A DNA stretch of 64,000 nucleotides, taken from the NCBI RefSeq assembly GCF_011405515.1, contig NZ_AP022671.1, forward strand, positions 3,720,001 through 3,784,000. The letters are read 5' to 3'. The DNA comes from Nitrospira sp. KM1 (GTDB taxonomy: Bacteria; Nitrospirota; Nitrospiria; Nitrospirales; Nitrospiraceae). Under the pieces are notes generated by a model. The model had not been told where the DNA came from, did not search any database, and saw nothing but the letters and a program-made list of their open reading frames with translations. A program made the position numbers and the translations under genes. Below, piece after piece: positions 16,907 to 24,656 of this stretch (within the stretch, counting starts at the first letter, position 1; each line of letters opens with the position of its first letter).

Positions 16907-17581
16907 TCAGACAGATGCATGCCGAGCTGCACGCTTGAGGAGACGGCTGTGCCGCCCGATGGAGGAACCTAACATAGTCTTGCGAGCCATCGCTCCGATG
17001 CCCAAAAGCCCCGACAAGAACAATGGCAGACCGGCGGGAAGCGGAACTGCGGCGACCTGGTAATCCAACGAATACGTCGTGCTGCCCTCTGTTTCCTGCA
17101 GCCAGAAACTATAGACGCCAGGGCCTAGGAGGCTAGGACCCAAGACACCGGGACCTACCAGGCCACTGGTAATGAAGTCGAGCAAATTATTGCCAACCGA
17201 AACCCCTGGCGTACTGCCAATCAGAGCCCAGCTATCGACACCGGTGAACCCCAGGTTCTCGAAGCCGTTTCCAATCGCCAGGCCAAAAAATGATTGATCA
17301 TCGGTGGTTGTGTAACTCGAAAGCACGATGGCATTCAACACTTGGCCGGCGCCGATGGTAACAGAGAAGAAATCGCGATCCAGCGGCTGGTGAATGGTAG
17401 AACCCACAATCACGTTCCCTCCCACACTGAGGCCAACAGCAGTCGGGCTTAAGTGATTGTCGGATAGATCGCCGTGAAGCACTTCGTCATAGACTGTTGC
17501 CGCTTGAGCATTGAATGCGATCAAGCCGGAAAACACCACCCCGAAAACAGTACGAAACACCGTATTTACTCGTGCGCTCAT
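16907..17581 (-). CDS. Secreted PEP-CTERM-like (VPLPAG) protein
   Basis: A 224-residue protein from the ATG at 17581, chosen because GGAGGG lies 5-10 nt upstream. A signal peptide (TVFGVVFSGLIAFNAQAA) leads to a beta-rich, Gly/Ser/Asn-rich exported domain. Near the C-terminus VPLPAGLPLFLSGLLGIGAM followed by Arg/Lys is a VPLPA-type sorting signal: a short motif, one hydrophobic helix and a basic tail. Such proteins are recognised by exosortase systems and end up in the outer surface matrix. The basic tail after the helix is unusually long (about 25 residues). No exosortase gene is in the window. Confidence 0.75.
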   Translation of the reverse strand: MSARVNTVFRTVFGVVFSGLIAFNAQAATVYDEVLHGDLSDNHLSPTAVGLSVGGNVIVGSTIHQPLDRDFFSVTIGAGQVLNAIVLSSYTTTDDQSFFGLAIGNGFENLGFTGVDSWALIGSTPGVSVGNNLLDFITSGLVGPGVLGPSLLGPGVYSFWLQETEGSTTYSLDYQVAAVPLPAGLPLFLSGLLGIGAMARKTMLGSSIGRHSRLLKRAARHASV

Positions 17582-18222
17582 TAGTCCCTCCTTCAGGGAA
17601 TTCAATTTCAACAATACGATCCAGCTCAGCCGGTGCGATGTCGTCGAAAGGCGGTTGTGATCGGAAGGGGGTCATGGTCAGAAGTCCTATACAGCAAACT
17701 CCCGGTCGGAGAATATGTTCTGACACCGAATGAGGATGTTCATTTTCCTGATAGGCCGTGGACATACCGAAATGGGGGGCATATGGTGTTACTGCAGTTG
17801 TAAATACCGCGCGTGACAAATGGCGAAGTTGTTTACTGCGGTGATCGGGAGGACTTTACAGATTCACTGGAAGACGTAACGCGGCGAGAAGTCCCTGTAT
17901 CCGGAACCAAGTTGGAAGGAGTAATGCTGAGAGCAGGAACGTCAAATGTCCATAAGTCAAAGAATGAAAAAAGTGCAAAGGCAGTGCACGCTGCATCTCA
18001 TGAATGGCTGAATAGTAATCAAACCATCTGCAAATGAGGAGGGGATTAGCCTAATATTAGAAGGTGCTTACACATCGCACCGTGCACACAGTGCGATGGC
18101 GCACATGTCGCATGAAGTCGTGCTGGTATGCGTCCGCATGTTGTTAAGGATATGCGTTGACTGCCGCCTTGGCATCCAAGCTGCATTACCATGTGCTTGG
18201 TGGGCGAATGCGGAGGTGCCGT
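17582..18222. other. Intergenic region, 640 bp
   Basis: Between the divergent sorting-signal protein and the next gene I see no convincing coding region. Short open frames exist (for example from a GTG near 17813) but lack family features. The stretch holds a perfect 8-bp inverted repeat, CATCGCAC at 18073-18080 and GTGCGATG at 18091-18098, about 125 nt before the next start. Confidence 0.5.
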
Positions 18223-18579
18223 ATGCACGACCTGATCCTCGGTCGTTCTGCCACTGCAATCGTTCTCAGCGTATTGAGTCTCTCCTTATCTCCTTCGATC
18301 AGCGCGGCCCAGGCTCAATCGGAATCGTATCCGTCGACCACGGTGAAAGGCCAGGTGTCAGCGGTGGAGGGAGAATTTCACATCGCGAAGGATGCTCGTG
18401 GCGAGGACATTCTGAAGCTCGTCGATCGCTCTTATCTCGTCACCACGCCGGCGGGCCAAGAGATCGAGCTGAAGCTTACGCGCGAGACAAAGGTCCCCGC
18501 TCGAGCGAATCCCGGCGACCGAATCGAGGCCAAGATCTCGGACAAAGGCCAGACGCTGTCGGTTGTGCTGGTCAAGTAA
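18223..18579 (+). CDS. Small exported protein of unknown function
   Basis: A 118-residue protein from the ATG at 18223, where GGAGGTG precedes the start. Residues 1-30 are a signal peptide (ATAIVLSVLSLSLSPSISAA). The mature protein carries STTVKGQVSAVEGEFHIAK, then EDILKLVDRSYLVTTPAGQE, and a C-terminal GDRIEAKISDKGQTLSVVLV. This looks like a small OB- or beta-barrel-like periplasmic domain resembling DUF5666-type proteins, but the assignment is weak. It is monocistronic and followed by a REP sequence. Confidence 0.6.
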   Translation: MHDLILGRSATAIVLSVLSLSLSPSISAAQAQSESYPSTTVKGQVSAVEGEFHIAKDARGEDILKLVDRSYLVTTPAGQEIELKLTRETKVPARANPGDRIEAKISDKGQTLSVVLVK

Positions 18580-18613
18580 AGAGCGCGGTTGCCTTCAAGT
18601 GGTACTGCCGATT

Positions 18614-18676
18614 TCGAGCGTGGAGAAAGGTGTCAGTGCGTGGAGAAAGGTGTCAGGAACCATTTCCTGACTTGAT
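18614..18676. repeat. REP family A, left-end type
   Basis: GCGTGGAGAAAGGTGTCAG appears twice in tandem and runs into the hairpin GTCAGGAACCATTTCCTGAC and then CTTGATGGGTGAAA. The copy at 19786 shares both hairpin and flank, so the homology exceeds 50 bp. No transposase follows. Confidence 0.8.
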
Positions 18677-18960
18677 GGGTGAAAGATAAAAACAGGTACG
18701 TGGAAATCGGAATGTTGTGATCTTCATCAGGAAGCCGATGGGGCATGTTCTTCAAGCTTTGATGGAAGTCCTGAAACAAATCGAAGAGAGGCTTCAATCA
18801 GGCACGCTTAAGCACAGTCATCTAGGCGGGAACTCTACACTTGGTTCAATGTCTGAATAACAGAGGTCGAATGCAACGGCGTGCTCCTCTCTCGATATCT
18901 CATCTCTAGGCGAGCAATAAGCTATCATGCTCTCGAAGCGATCAACCAGACGAACACTTC

Positions 18961-19110
18961 GAGGCACAGTATGTGACGAACCGACAAGGAAAGAAGACCG
19001 TTGTCGTGCTCTCTCAAGCGGTATGCGCGCTTGATGGAAGATTTGCGTGATCTCGCGGTGGTAGATCTGAGAAGCCGCTGAATGCCGACGAGATGCGAAG
19101 GCGAACGTAC
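18961..19110 (+). pseudogene. Phd/YefM-type antitoxin relic
   Basis: One frame gives YVTNRQGKKTVVVLS. A shift of one base gives RYARLMEDLRDLAVV, and a third frame gives NADEMRRR. In intact Phd/YefM antitoxins these pieces follow each other (VTNRKGKKTAVVLP..RYEALLEDLHDLAVV). The N-terminus is not recognisable and there is no toxin next to it in the same orientation. Confidence 0.55.
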
Positions 19111-19233
19111 GCTCCCCGCCGCTCTACACAAGGTACATAACGATGACGCGTGTCCGCGAGCAAAACTAAAGCGGTCGGGGTTCTTTGTCTTGTCATCTAG
19201 GATGGCAAACGAAAAGGAGAGAGAGTATCACGT

Positions 19234-19494
19234 TCAGCGGTAGATTTCTCGGCGGTGACCCACCTTGACGAGAGTTACGATGCGAGCTTCGTCGTCGATG
19301 CCATAGATTATACGGTAGTCTCCTTGTCGAATACGGTACTGATCGTGCCCGGACAGTTTTTCGCAACCTTGAGGCCGTGGCGTGTCGGCAAGCCCTCGTA
19401 GGCGCTCTGTGATGCGCCGGAGGTCGGATTTGGGTATTGTTCGCAGCTCCCGTTCCGCCGACTTCTTGATCACAAGCTTATAAGAGTCCGTCAC
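19234..19494 (-). CDS. RelE/ParE-type toxin
   Basis: An 86-residue protein: MTDSYKLVIKKSAERELRTI, then LRGLADTPRPQGCEKLSGHD and QYRIRQGDYRIIYGIDDEAR. This is the complete RelE fold, with the typical basic C-terminal stretch (VKVGHRREIYR). RelE toxins cleave mRNA on the ribosome; ParE relatives poison gyrase. The Tyr/Arg pattern at the end (Arg-x2-Tyr) favours RelE-like RNase activity. The start overlaps the end of the antitoxin gene by 17 bp, so translation is coupled. Confidence 0.9.
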   Translation of the reverse strand: MTDSYKLVIKKSAERELRTIPKSDLRRITERLRGLADTPRPQGCEKLSGHDQYRIRQGDYRIIYGIDDEARIVTLVKVGHRREIYR

Positions 19495-19705
19495 GCTTGA
19501 GATCCTTTAGGACCTGTTCAAACGGACGGGTTGATTCCTTGCTGCGCTTGTCGAACGCGTCAAGATCGATTGCGTCTTCGCGGAGCGCCTCGATGACGGC
19601 GGCATTCACCAACTCCGAGACGGATCGGTCCGTCGTCGCGGACTTCACTTTCAGGGCTCGATACACCTTCGGTTGCAAGTACACCGTCATACGACTGTCC
19701 GCCAT
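19478..19705 (-). CDS. Ribbon-helix-helix antitoxin of the RelE pair
   Basis: A 75-residue protein: MADSRMTVYLQPKVYRALKV, then TDRSVSELVNAAVIEALRE as ribbon-helix-helix, followed by a toxin-binding tail (TRPFEQVLKDLKRDGLL). GGGGAGG precedes the ATG. It is the first gene of a two-gene operon with the RelE-type toxin, and the 32-bp palindrome 16 bp upstream is the expected operator. The module lies between two REP sequences that share sequence (18614 and 19786). Confidence 0.88.
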   Translation of the reverse strand: MADSRMTVYLQPKVYRALKVKSATTDRSVSELVNAAVIEALREDAIDLDAFDKRSKESTRPFEQVLKDLKRDGLL

Positions 19706-19720
19706 AATATTCCTCCCCGC

Positions 19721-19752
19721 GTTACAACGTTTTAGCGCTAAAACGTTGTAAC
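19721..19752. promoter_or_regulatory. Perfect 32-bp palindrome, antitoxin operator
   Basis: The left half GTTACAACGTTTTAGC is followed without spacer by its exact reverse complement. It ends 15 bp before the antitoxin start codon. Its length and perfection fit cooperative binding of ribbon-helix-helix dimers that repress the operon; it also contains AACGTT sub-palindromes in each half. Confidence 0.75.
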
Positions 19753-19785
19753 ACTATATCATACTGAATACGAGGAGACTCAATC

Positions 19786-19826
19786 GCGCGGAGAAAGGTG
19801 TCAGGAACCATTTCCTGACTTGATGG
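19786..19826. repeat. REP family A, left end of the RAYT element
   Basis: GCGCGGAGAAAGGTGTCAGG leads into the hairpin GTCAGGAACCATTTCCTGAC. It lies about 190 bp before the RAYT start codon and is inverted relative to the half-REP at the gene's end, so the pair brackets the transposase gene. Confidence 0.8.
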
Positions 19827-20011
19827 TGGAAAATAAAACAAGTCCGGCCTGAGCCCATCGATGGATTTCGGAGTTCGGTGGTCAGCATAATGCTGGCATT
19901 CTCAAGACGTTCTGCGGGTCATCCTCTTCATTTGCCTTGACCCCCACCCCACATTCGGCGTACAAGCGCACGCACATTTGGTGAGTTGGTGCTGCTCGAA
20001 GGAGAGGCAGT

Positions 20012-20683
20012 ATGGGACGGCCGTTACGGGCGGCTCCAGGAGACACCGTCTATCACGTGCTCAATCGAGCCAACGCCCGCATGACGTTATTCGAGGACGA
20101 CGGTGACTATCTCGCGTTTGAGCGCGTGCTGGCCCAAGCCTGTGACCGAGTGGGGATGCGGCTCTTGGCGTATTGTGTCATGCCGAATCACTGGCACCTG
20201 GTGGTGTGGCCGCGAGGGGATGGCGATCTTTCTCGGTTCATGAATTGGCTCACGCTGACGCACACCCAGCGCTGGCATCGGCATCGCAACAGTGTGGGGA
20301 ATGGTCATGTCTATCAAGGACGATTCAAATCATTTCCCATTGAAACGAGTGAATACCTGTTGACCGTATGTCGGTATGTGGAACGCAATCCGGTGCGCGC
20401 CGGGCTCGTCACGCGTGCAGAGCAGTGGCCGTGGAGCAGTGCAGCCTCCTCCAAGGGCGCCGCACTGCATCAGTGGCCGATACCTCGTCCCCAGGCTTGG
20501 GCGGAATGGGTGAACGCCGATGAGCACCACGAGCAGGTCGAAGCCCTTCGCCGCAGTGTCGTGAAGGGTCTACCGTTCGGAAGTGAGCTATGGACGAAGC
20601 AGATGGTGACGAGATGGAATCTCGGCATGACGTTGCGAGGACGGGGACGGCCATCGAAAGAACTAGGCAACAATGGTTCCTGA
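20012..20683 (+). CDS. RAYT: REP-associated tyrosine transposase
   Basis: A 223-residue Y1_Tnp protein. It starts MGRPLRAAPGDTVYHVLNRA, has the metal-binding His-x-His pair in YCVMPNHWHLVVWP, then GHVYQGRFKSFPI and VCRYVERNPVRAGLV, which holds the likely catalytic tyrosine. RAYTs act on single-stranded REP hairpins and are domesticated relatives of IS200/IS605 transposases. GGAGAGG precedes the ATG. The gene is flanked by REP sequences (19786 and, inverted, 20672), and its partial copies at 12.1 kb and REP copies at 18.6 kb show past activity. It appears intact. Confidence 0.92.
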   Translation: MGRPLRAAPGDTVYHVLNRANARMTLFEDDGDYLAFERVLAQACDRVGMRLLAYCVMPNHWHLVVWPRGDGDLSRFMNWLTLTHTQRWHRHRNSVGNGHVYQGRFKSFPIETSEYLLTVCRYVERNPVRAGLVTRAEQWPWSSAASSKGAALHQWPIPRPQAWAEWVNADEHHEQVEALRRSVVKGLPFGSELWTKQMVTRWNLGMTLRGRGRPSKELGNNGS

Positions 20684-20690
20684 CACCTTT
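20672..20690. repeat. REP family A, inverted right end of the RAYT element
   Basis: AATGGTTCCTGACACCTTT overlaps the last codons of the RAYT gene and is the reverse complement of the left-end core. It forms the right boundary of the element. Confidence 0.75.
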
Positions 20691-20693
20691 CTT

Positions 20694-20795
20694 AGCTCCG
20701 AGATCAAACGCGTGCAGGCGTTGCTCAACGATCGGCCGCGCAAAATTCTCAACTGGCACAGTCCTGCCCATGCTTTTCACCAACTGTTGCACTAG
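20694..20795 (+). pseudogene. 3' remnant of an IS30-family transposase
   Basis: About 33 codons in frame: SSEIKRVQALLNDRPRKILN, then WHSPAHAFHQLLH and a stop. This is the conserved C-terminus of IS30-type transposases (LNxRPRKxLxWxSP). The remnant lies between two short direct repeats, TGACACCTTTCTTAGC at 20681-20696 and TGACACCTTTTCTTAGC at 20812-20828. Confidence 0.75.
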
Positions 20796-20949
20796 GACCT
20801 TGAATGCACACTGACACCTTTTCTTAGCAGGAATCTTCTTTCCGTTGCGCTAACCTGTAGAATATTTTGTGGGGGGTTGGAAGCAGCAAGAACTCTCGAA
20901 TAAGGTCCATCCTAGAGATCAGCGGCCAATCGGTTGGGATGTCTGACGA

Positions 20950-21663
20950 TCAATGCGTGCGAGGCAGCATTTGGTGCAGTTCGTAGCTCATCACGCTCAG
21001 GAATGCTGCGAGGCCGAGATAGTAGGCTGCATAGCTGAACCGGGTGGCGAGAGGCGTGTCGTAATAGCGAGCATAGGCCGGATCTTGTTCGTTGCGCCGG
21101 AACGTCGAGAGAAGGTGCGGTGCGGCAAGGACGGCGATGAGCAGCAACATGGGGCTTTGCGTATTGATGAACAGCGCGAGGAGAATCGGGACACCCACCC
21201 ACCACAGCTTCGGCGAAATGATGGCAGTGATGCGGCCGCCATCCAGCGGGGACAAGGGAATCAGATTGAACAAGTTGATCATGAATCCCGAATACGCGAG
21301 GGCCAATAACAGCTGGCTGTCGAAGTATTGCGCCGCGTAGTAGCAGCCTCCCGCGGCAATAGTCCCGGCCACGGGCCCCGCAATGCCGACATAGGCCTCC
21401 GTTTCCACGTTCATCGGTTGATCCTTCAATTGAATCCATGCACCGACGAACGGAATGAAGGTGGGCGCGCCGACGTTGAGTCCCCGCTGCTTTGCAGCCA
21501 GGTAATGTCCCATCTCATGGCCGAAGATCAACAATACAAAGCCCACCGCGTACCACCACCCGAACACCAAGGCATAGGCCCCCATCGACAGCAGCATCGT
21601 GCCGGCTGTCACGGCGGCTTTCCCGAGTTTTCCCGCGGACAGTAAGAGCAGCAGTGTCTTCAT
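20950..21663 (-). CDS. M50-family (site-2 protease-like) membrane metallopeptidase
   Basis: A 237-residue membrane protein from ATG 21663. Zinc site: HEMGH in VLLIFGHEMGHYLAAKQRG, with the second metal-binding motif NLIPLSPLDGGR about 80 residues later. Around these lie five to six hydrophobic segments. No PDZ domain is present, so it is a minimal site-2-type protease. Its ATG overlaps the TGA of the upstream DUF2167 gene (ATGA), indicating translational coupling and a joint role. The substrate is unknown; cleavage of membrane-bound regulators or small membrane proteins is typical for the family. Confidence 0.88.
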   Translation of the reverse strand: MKTLLLLLSAGKLGKAAVTAGTMLLSMGAYALVFGWWYAVGFVLLIFGHEMGHYLAAKQRGLNVGAPTFIPFVGAWIQLKDQPMNVETEAYVGIAGPVAGTIAAGGCYYAAQYFDSQLLLALAYSGFMINLFNLIPLSPLDGGRITAIISPKLWWVGVPILLALFINTQSPMLLLIAVLAAPHLLSTFRRNEQDPAYARYYDTPLATRFSYAAYYLGLAAFLSVMSYELHQMLPRTH

Positions 21664-22526
21664 GGCGATGGCGGTGTGGCCGCCGGAACGGGCGCGGGTT
21701 TCTTCTTCAACCATTTTGCCAGAAGCCCGCCGACGACGAGGACGAGGAAAATGAGCAGTTTCTTTCCGGCAATGATCAGGGGGATCAGTAAGGCCCAGAG
21801 CTTGGCGAGGATGCCCGACTTGAAGGCCGCGCCCGCAATCAATGCCGCAAGGCCGACCGCCGCGACCTTGTCCGTCGCGCTGTTGAAATCGGCATAGCGC
21901 TTTCCTTCCGTGAAGTTCAGATTGGTAAGGAGCGTCTGCACATGCGGTTTCAACTGCGGCAGATCGCGCAGGTCACCAACCATGTTCATGCTCATGTATC
22001 CGTGCCGTCCCAAGGCCAGCGTGTTGTAATTGACCCCGGCACTCTGGCTGCCCTGGCTGGAAATCGCCCAGACCACCTTGTGCGCCTGCGCATCGTAGTG
22101 AGGTTTCTCCTCCCAGCCGATCAGGACGAGCGGCGGGATTCCTTGTGCCTCACGGCGCTTGTTGTCGTCTTCGGTTCCCTCCTTGATCGACGCGAAGAGC
22201 TCGTCCGCGTTCCAATTGGCCGCGTCGTCATCTTTGACATAGCCCGCATCGACATAGCGCACCACAACGAACCAGTCCTCATCCTTGGCGGGCGCGATCA
22301 GTCCCAATTCAGAACCGGAAGGAAAGTTTCCCATACTCTTGAGGACCGCTTGCGTTTCTTCAGGACCGAGGAATCGATACCCTTCCGGGAGCCGAAGCGT
22401 GGCCTGATCCGACAGCGTCACGTCCGTCGGCCCGGCTTGCCAGGAGAGCGGCGCGTCGGCTTGCTCCGCCATTGCCTGAGAGCAGGCGAAGATGAGTGCA
22501 ATGAGCAGGATCGATGTTGTTTTCAT
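21660..22526 (-). CDS. DUF2167 membrane-anchored exported protein
   Basis: A 288-residue protein from ATG 22526, with a signal peptide (MKTTSILLIALIFACSQAMA). The DUF2167 domain follows (LPEGYRFLGPEETQAVL, DWFVVVRYVDAGYVKDDDAA, LIGWEEKPHYD, NTLALGRHGYMSMN). Near the C-terminus are two hydrophobic helices (IPLIIAGKKLLIFLVLVVGG) and a basic, Pro-rich cytoplasmic tail. The function of DUF2167 is unknown. The direct ATGA overlap with the M50 protease gene suggests that the protein is a partner or a substrate of that protease. Confidence 0.85.
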   Translation of the reverse strand: MKTTSILLIALIFACSQAMAEQADAPLSWQAGPTDVTLSDQATLRLPEGYRFLGPEETQAVLKSMGNFPSGSELGLIAPAKDEDWFVVVRYVDAGYVKDDDAANWNADELFASIKEGTEDDNKRREAQGIPPLVLIGWEEKPHYDAQAHKVVWAISSQGSQSAGVNYNTLALGRHGYMSMNMVGDLRDLPQLKPHVQTLLTNLNFTEGKRYADFNSATDKVAAVGLAALIAGAAFKSGILAKLWALLIPLIIAGKKLLIFLVLVVGGLLAKWLKKKPAPVPAATPPSP

Positions 22527-22849
22527 GGTCAGTTCCTTGCTTGGAGAGTCAATCGCATAGATGCCTTCCACCTTGGATCGTGAGCAACCCTCATACCATT
22601 CGTTTCGCCTTGTTGGAAGTGTAGCGGACAAAGCGAATCCGTCAAAGGTCTGGCCGCGAAGGGCATCCTAAAGGGCATTCTACTGGATCGATAAAGATTC
22701 AGTCACTTGGAACAAATGCGTATTTGACAGTCAGATTTCCGTGATGTGATCCGGCAAGAGCCAGCCGTAATGGCCGATGTTGCGGATGAGCGTCTCTGAG
22801 CGTCTACCGCGTTGACAGACTCCATCTCGAGCCGTAAATTACACGCGCA

Positions 22850-23422
22850 ATGTCGAACAACAATCCCAAGGCCCTTGACGCATTTGCTCAACAGCTGCAT
22901 GTGAAGGCGACATGGGAGCAGGTTCCCTTGCCGCCTGCTGAGCTGGCCGTACTTCGGCAGATTGTCCGAGACATGAAGCTACGCCAACCCGCAGGGAAGC
23001 GAGCTGTCTCACAGCCGATACGCGGTCAATCAGGGGTCGTCGCAATATTCGACGGGCCATCCGGATCAGCCAGGACCATGGCAGCTGCGGCTCTGGCGCA
23101 TGATCTTGGAACGAATCTCTATCGTGTCGATCTTTCTGCCGCGGTGAACAAATACATCGGGGAGACGGAAAAGAATCTCGCTCAACTATTTGACCAGGCT
23201 GAACGCTCCCAGGCGATTCTCTTTTTCGATGAGGCCGATGCATTGTTTGGGAAGCGCAGCGAGGTGAAAGACACTCATGGCCGTTATGCCAGCCTCGATG
23301 TGGGGTACCTGCTGCAGCGCCTGGAGACCTTCAACGGACTGGCGATTCTTGCGAGTAATTCAAGGACCCAGCTCGATGAGACATTTCTCCGCCGCATTCG
23401 CTACTTCGTGAATATCCAGTAG
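22850..23422 (+). CDS. AAA-family ATPase-like protein with substituted Walker A
   Basis: A 190-residue single AAA domain. Walker B is canonical (ILFFDEADALFGKRSEV), as are sensor 1 (LAILASNSRTQLD) and the Arg-rich end (FLRRIRYFVNI). The Walker A position reads IFDGPSGSARTMAAAALA: the usual GxGKT is SART, so the nucleotide-contacting lysine is an arginine and a glycine is an alanine. The pore-loop region NKYIGETEKNLAQLFD is intact. It may bind ATP weakly or serve as a non-hydrolysing scaffold. No ribosome-binding site is visible and it stands alone. Confidence 0.8.
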   Translation: MSNNNPKALDAFAQQLHVKATWEQVPLPPAELAVLRQIVRDMKLRQPAGKRAVSQPIRGQSGVVAIFDGPSGSARTMAAAALAHDLGTNLYRVDLSAAVNKYIGETEKNLAQLFDQAERSQAILFFDEADALFGKRSEVKDTHGRYASLDVGYLLQRLETFNGLAILASNSRTQLDETFLRRIRYFVNIQ

Positions 23423-23506
23423 GCCCTGTTCGTTCACTTCAGGCCCTATTCCCTGTACGAGATTGCAAAATAGCCCCTGTCGGAGGGAAGGGATCGCGGG
23501 ATCTGG

Positions 23507-23983
23507 CTACTTGAAGTATTGTTCCAGAAGGTGCGACTCCATTTCACTCCGCTTCTGTTCGAGCTTTCGCCGATGAGTTTTCAATTCTTCCACGGTTTTC
23601 ACGAAAGTGGCCTGACGGGTGGACCATTCTGTACCAACTGTCGCTTTGTCCTGCGGCGCTGCCTTCACCCGTTGAATTGACGCGAGGGAATTCAGAAGAT
23701 GATCGCGTTGCACCACCCATTGCTGCAGATGCAGTTGCCACGCCACAATATCCAATCCAAGGAGCTCTTGCATTCGGGGATCCTTGACGGCCGGCATGTG
23801 CTCGAGGTGGTCAATATGTTCCTTGAGCTCATCGATGTTCCCGTTGAGCTCGATCACGCCACGGTGCAACATATCGACGACGGCATCCGGTTGCTGCCCC
23901 TTCCGTTCTTTCGCGACGGTTCCGGCACATCCGGCCGCCGCCAGTAAGGCCAAACCGATCATCACCAGGCGGTGCGTCTTCAT
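23507..23983 (-). CDS. Coiled-coil lipoprotein
   Basis: A 158-residue protein: signal peptide with lipobox LLAAAGCAG, so lipidated at the cysteine near residue 19. The rest is almost entirely charged and helical (ELNGNIDELKEHIDHLEHMP, then VKTVEELKTHRRKLEQKRSE), predicted as coiled coil. No known family is recognised. The expected location is the periplasmic face of the outer or inner membrane. It reads in the same direction as the lipoprotein gene at 24035-24529. Confidence 0.7.
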   Translation of the reverse strand: MKTHRLVMIGLALLAAAGCAGTVAKERKGQQPDAVVDMLHRGVIELNGNIDELKEHIDHLEHMPAVKDPRMQELLGLDIVAWQLHLQQWVVQRDHLLNSLASIQRVKAAPQDKATVGTEWSTRQATFVKTVEELKTHRRKLEQKRSEMESHLLEQYFK

Positions 23984-24034
23984 CGTTCCTTCCTCCGAAC
24001 TGAGCGGGCGCTCTTCATAGAATCCTCATATACG

Positions 24035-24529
24035 TCAGGAATAGCGGATCGCCGTCCCCTTCACTGTTGTGACATGAACAAGGTAGGACACTGGGACGGT
24101 GCGACGGTAGCCCCACCCGAGTCCCCATGGTGAATAGCGATACCCCCACGGTCCCCAATACCCGTAGGGGCCGGGACCATAATAGTGCGGGGCGTAGTAT
24201 CCCCAGGGGCTATAGGACGGCTCATAGGCCACGCGTTGTTCCGTGCGGGTGATCGGGGTTCCGAAGACGACCGCGTCGGCGCCCAGTTGCGCGGCCTTGT
24301 CGAGCAAATGTTCTTGCAGCTTGTCGAGGTCATCCGATGAAGAGGTCTCGCTGAGTTCTGCGATTTTCTGATACGGCACGTTCGGACGCTCGCTCAGGAT
24401 TGCAACGTCTTCCACTTCGCGAGGTGGAAATGTCTCCGAGGTCAGCCGCAGGACTTGCACATGGGAGCAGCCGGCAACGCTGAAAGCGAAGAGCAGGGCT
24501 ATCGCGGCGAGTAATGTTCCCTGTCTCAT
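24035..24529 (-). CDS. Gly/Tyr/Trp-rich lipoprotein
   Basis: A 164-residue protein with lipobox (FSVAGCSH). The N-terminal half, VEDVAILSERPNVPYQKIAE and LLDKAAQLGADAVVFGTP, resembles small outer-membrane or stress-response lipoproteins with a YbjQ/RcsF-like alpha-beta fold. The C-terminal part is a low-complexity aromatic run (SPWGYYAPHYYGPGPYGYWG, then GYRYSPWGLGWGY), likely surface-exposed or disordered. The function is not known. Confidence 0.65.
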   Translation of the reverse strand: MRQGTLLAAIALLFAFSVAGCSHVQVLRLTSETFPPREVEDVAILSERPNVPYQKIAELSETSSSDDLDKLQEHLLDKAAQLGADAVVFGTPITRTEQRVAYEPSYSPWGYYAPHYYGPGPYGYWGPWGYRYSPWGLGWGYRRTVPVSYLVHVTTVKGTAIRYS

Positions 24530-24656
24530 AGTTAGATCGTACCACCGGCGGAAAGCCTATGTTGGAGGGGCAAGAATAGGTGGGGGAACGAGGCTACAGA
24601 TTGGATGATTCATCGGTTAAAATGCAGAACAGTCAATTTACGAAGGAAGGTCTCCC

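Noticed and set aside
17813-18037. Possible 74-residue gene from a GTG start
   Set aside because: No ribosome-binding site and no family features.
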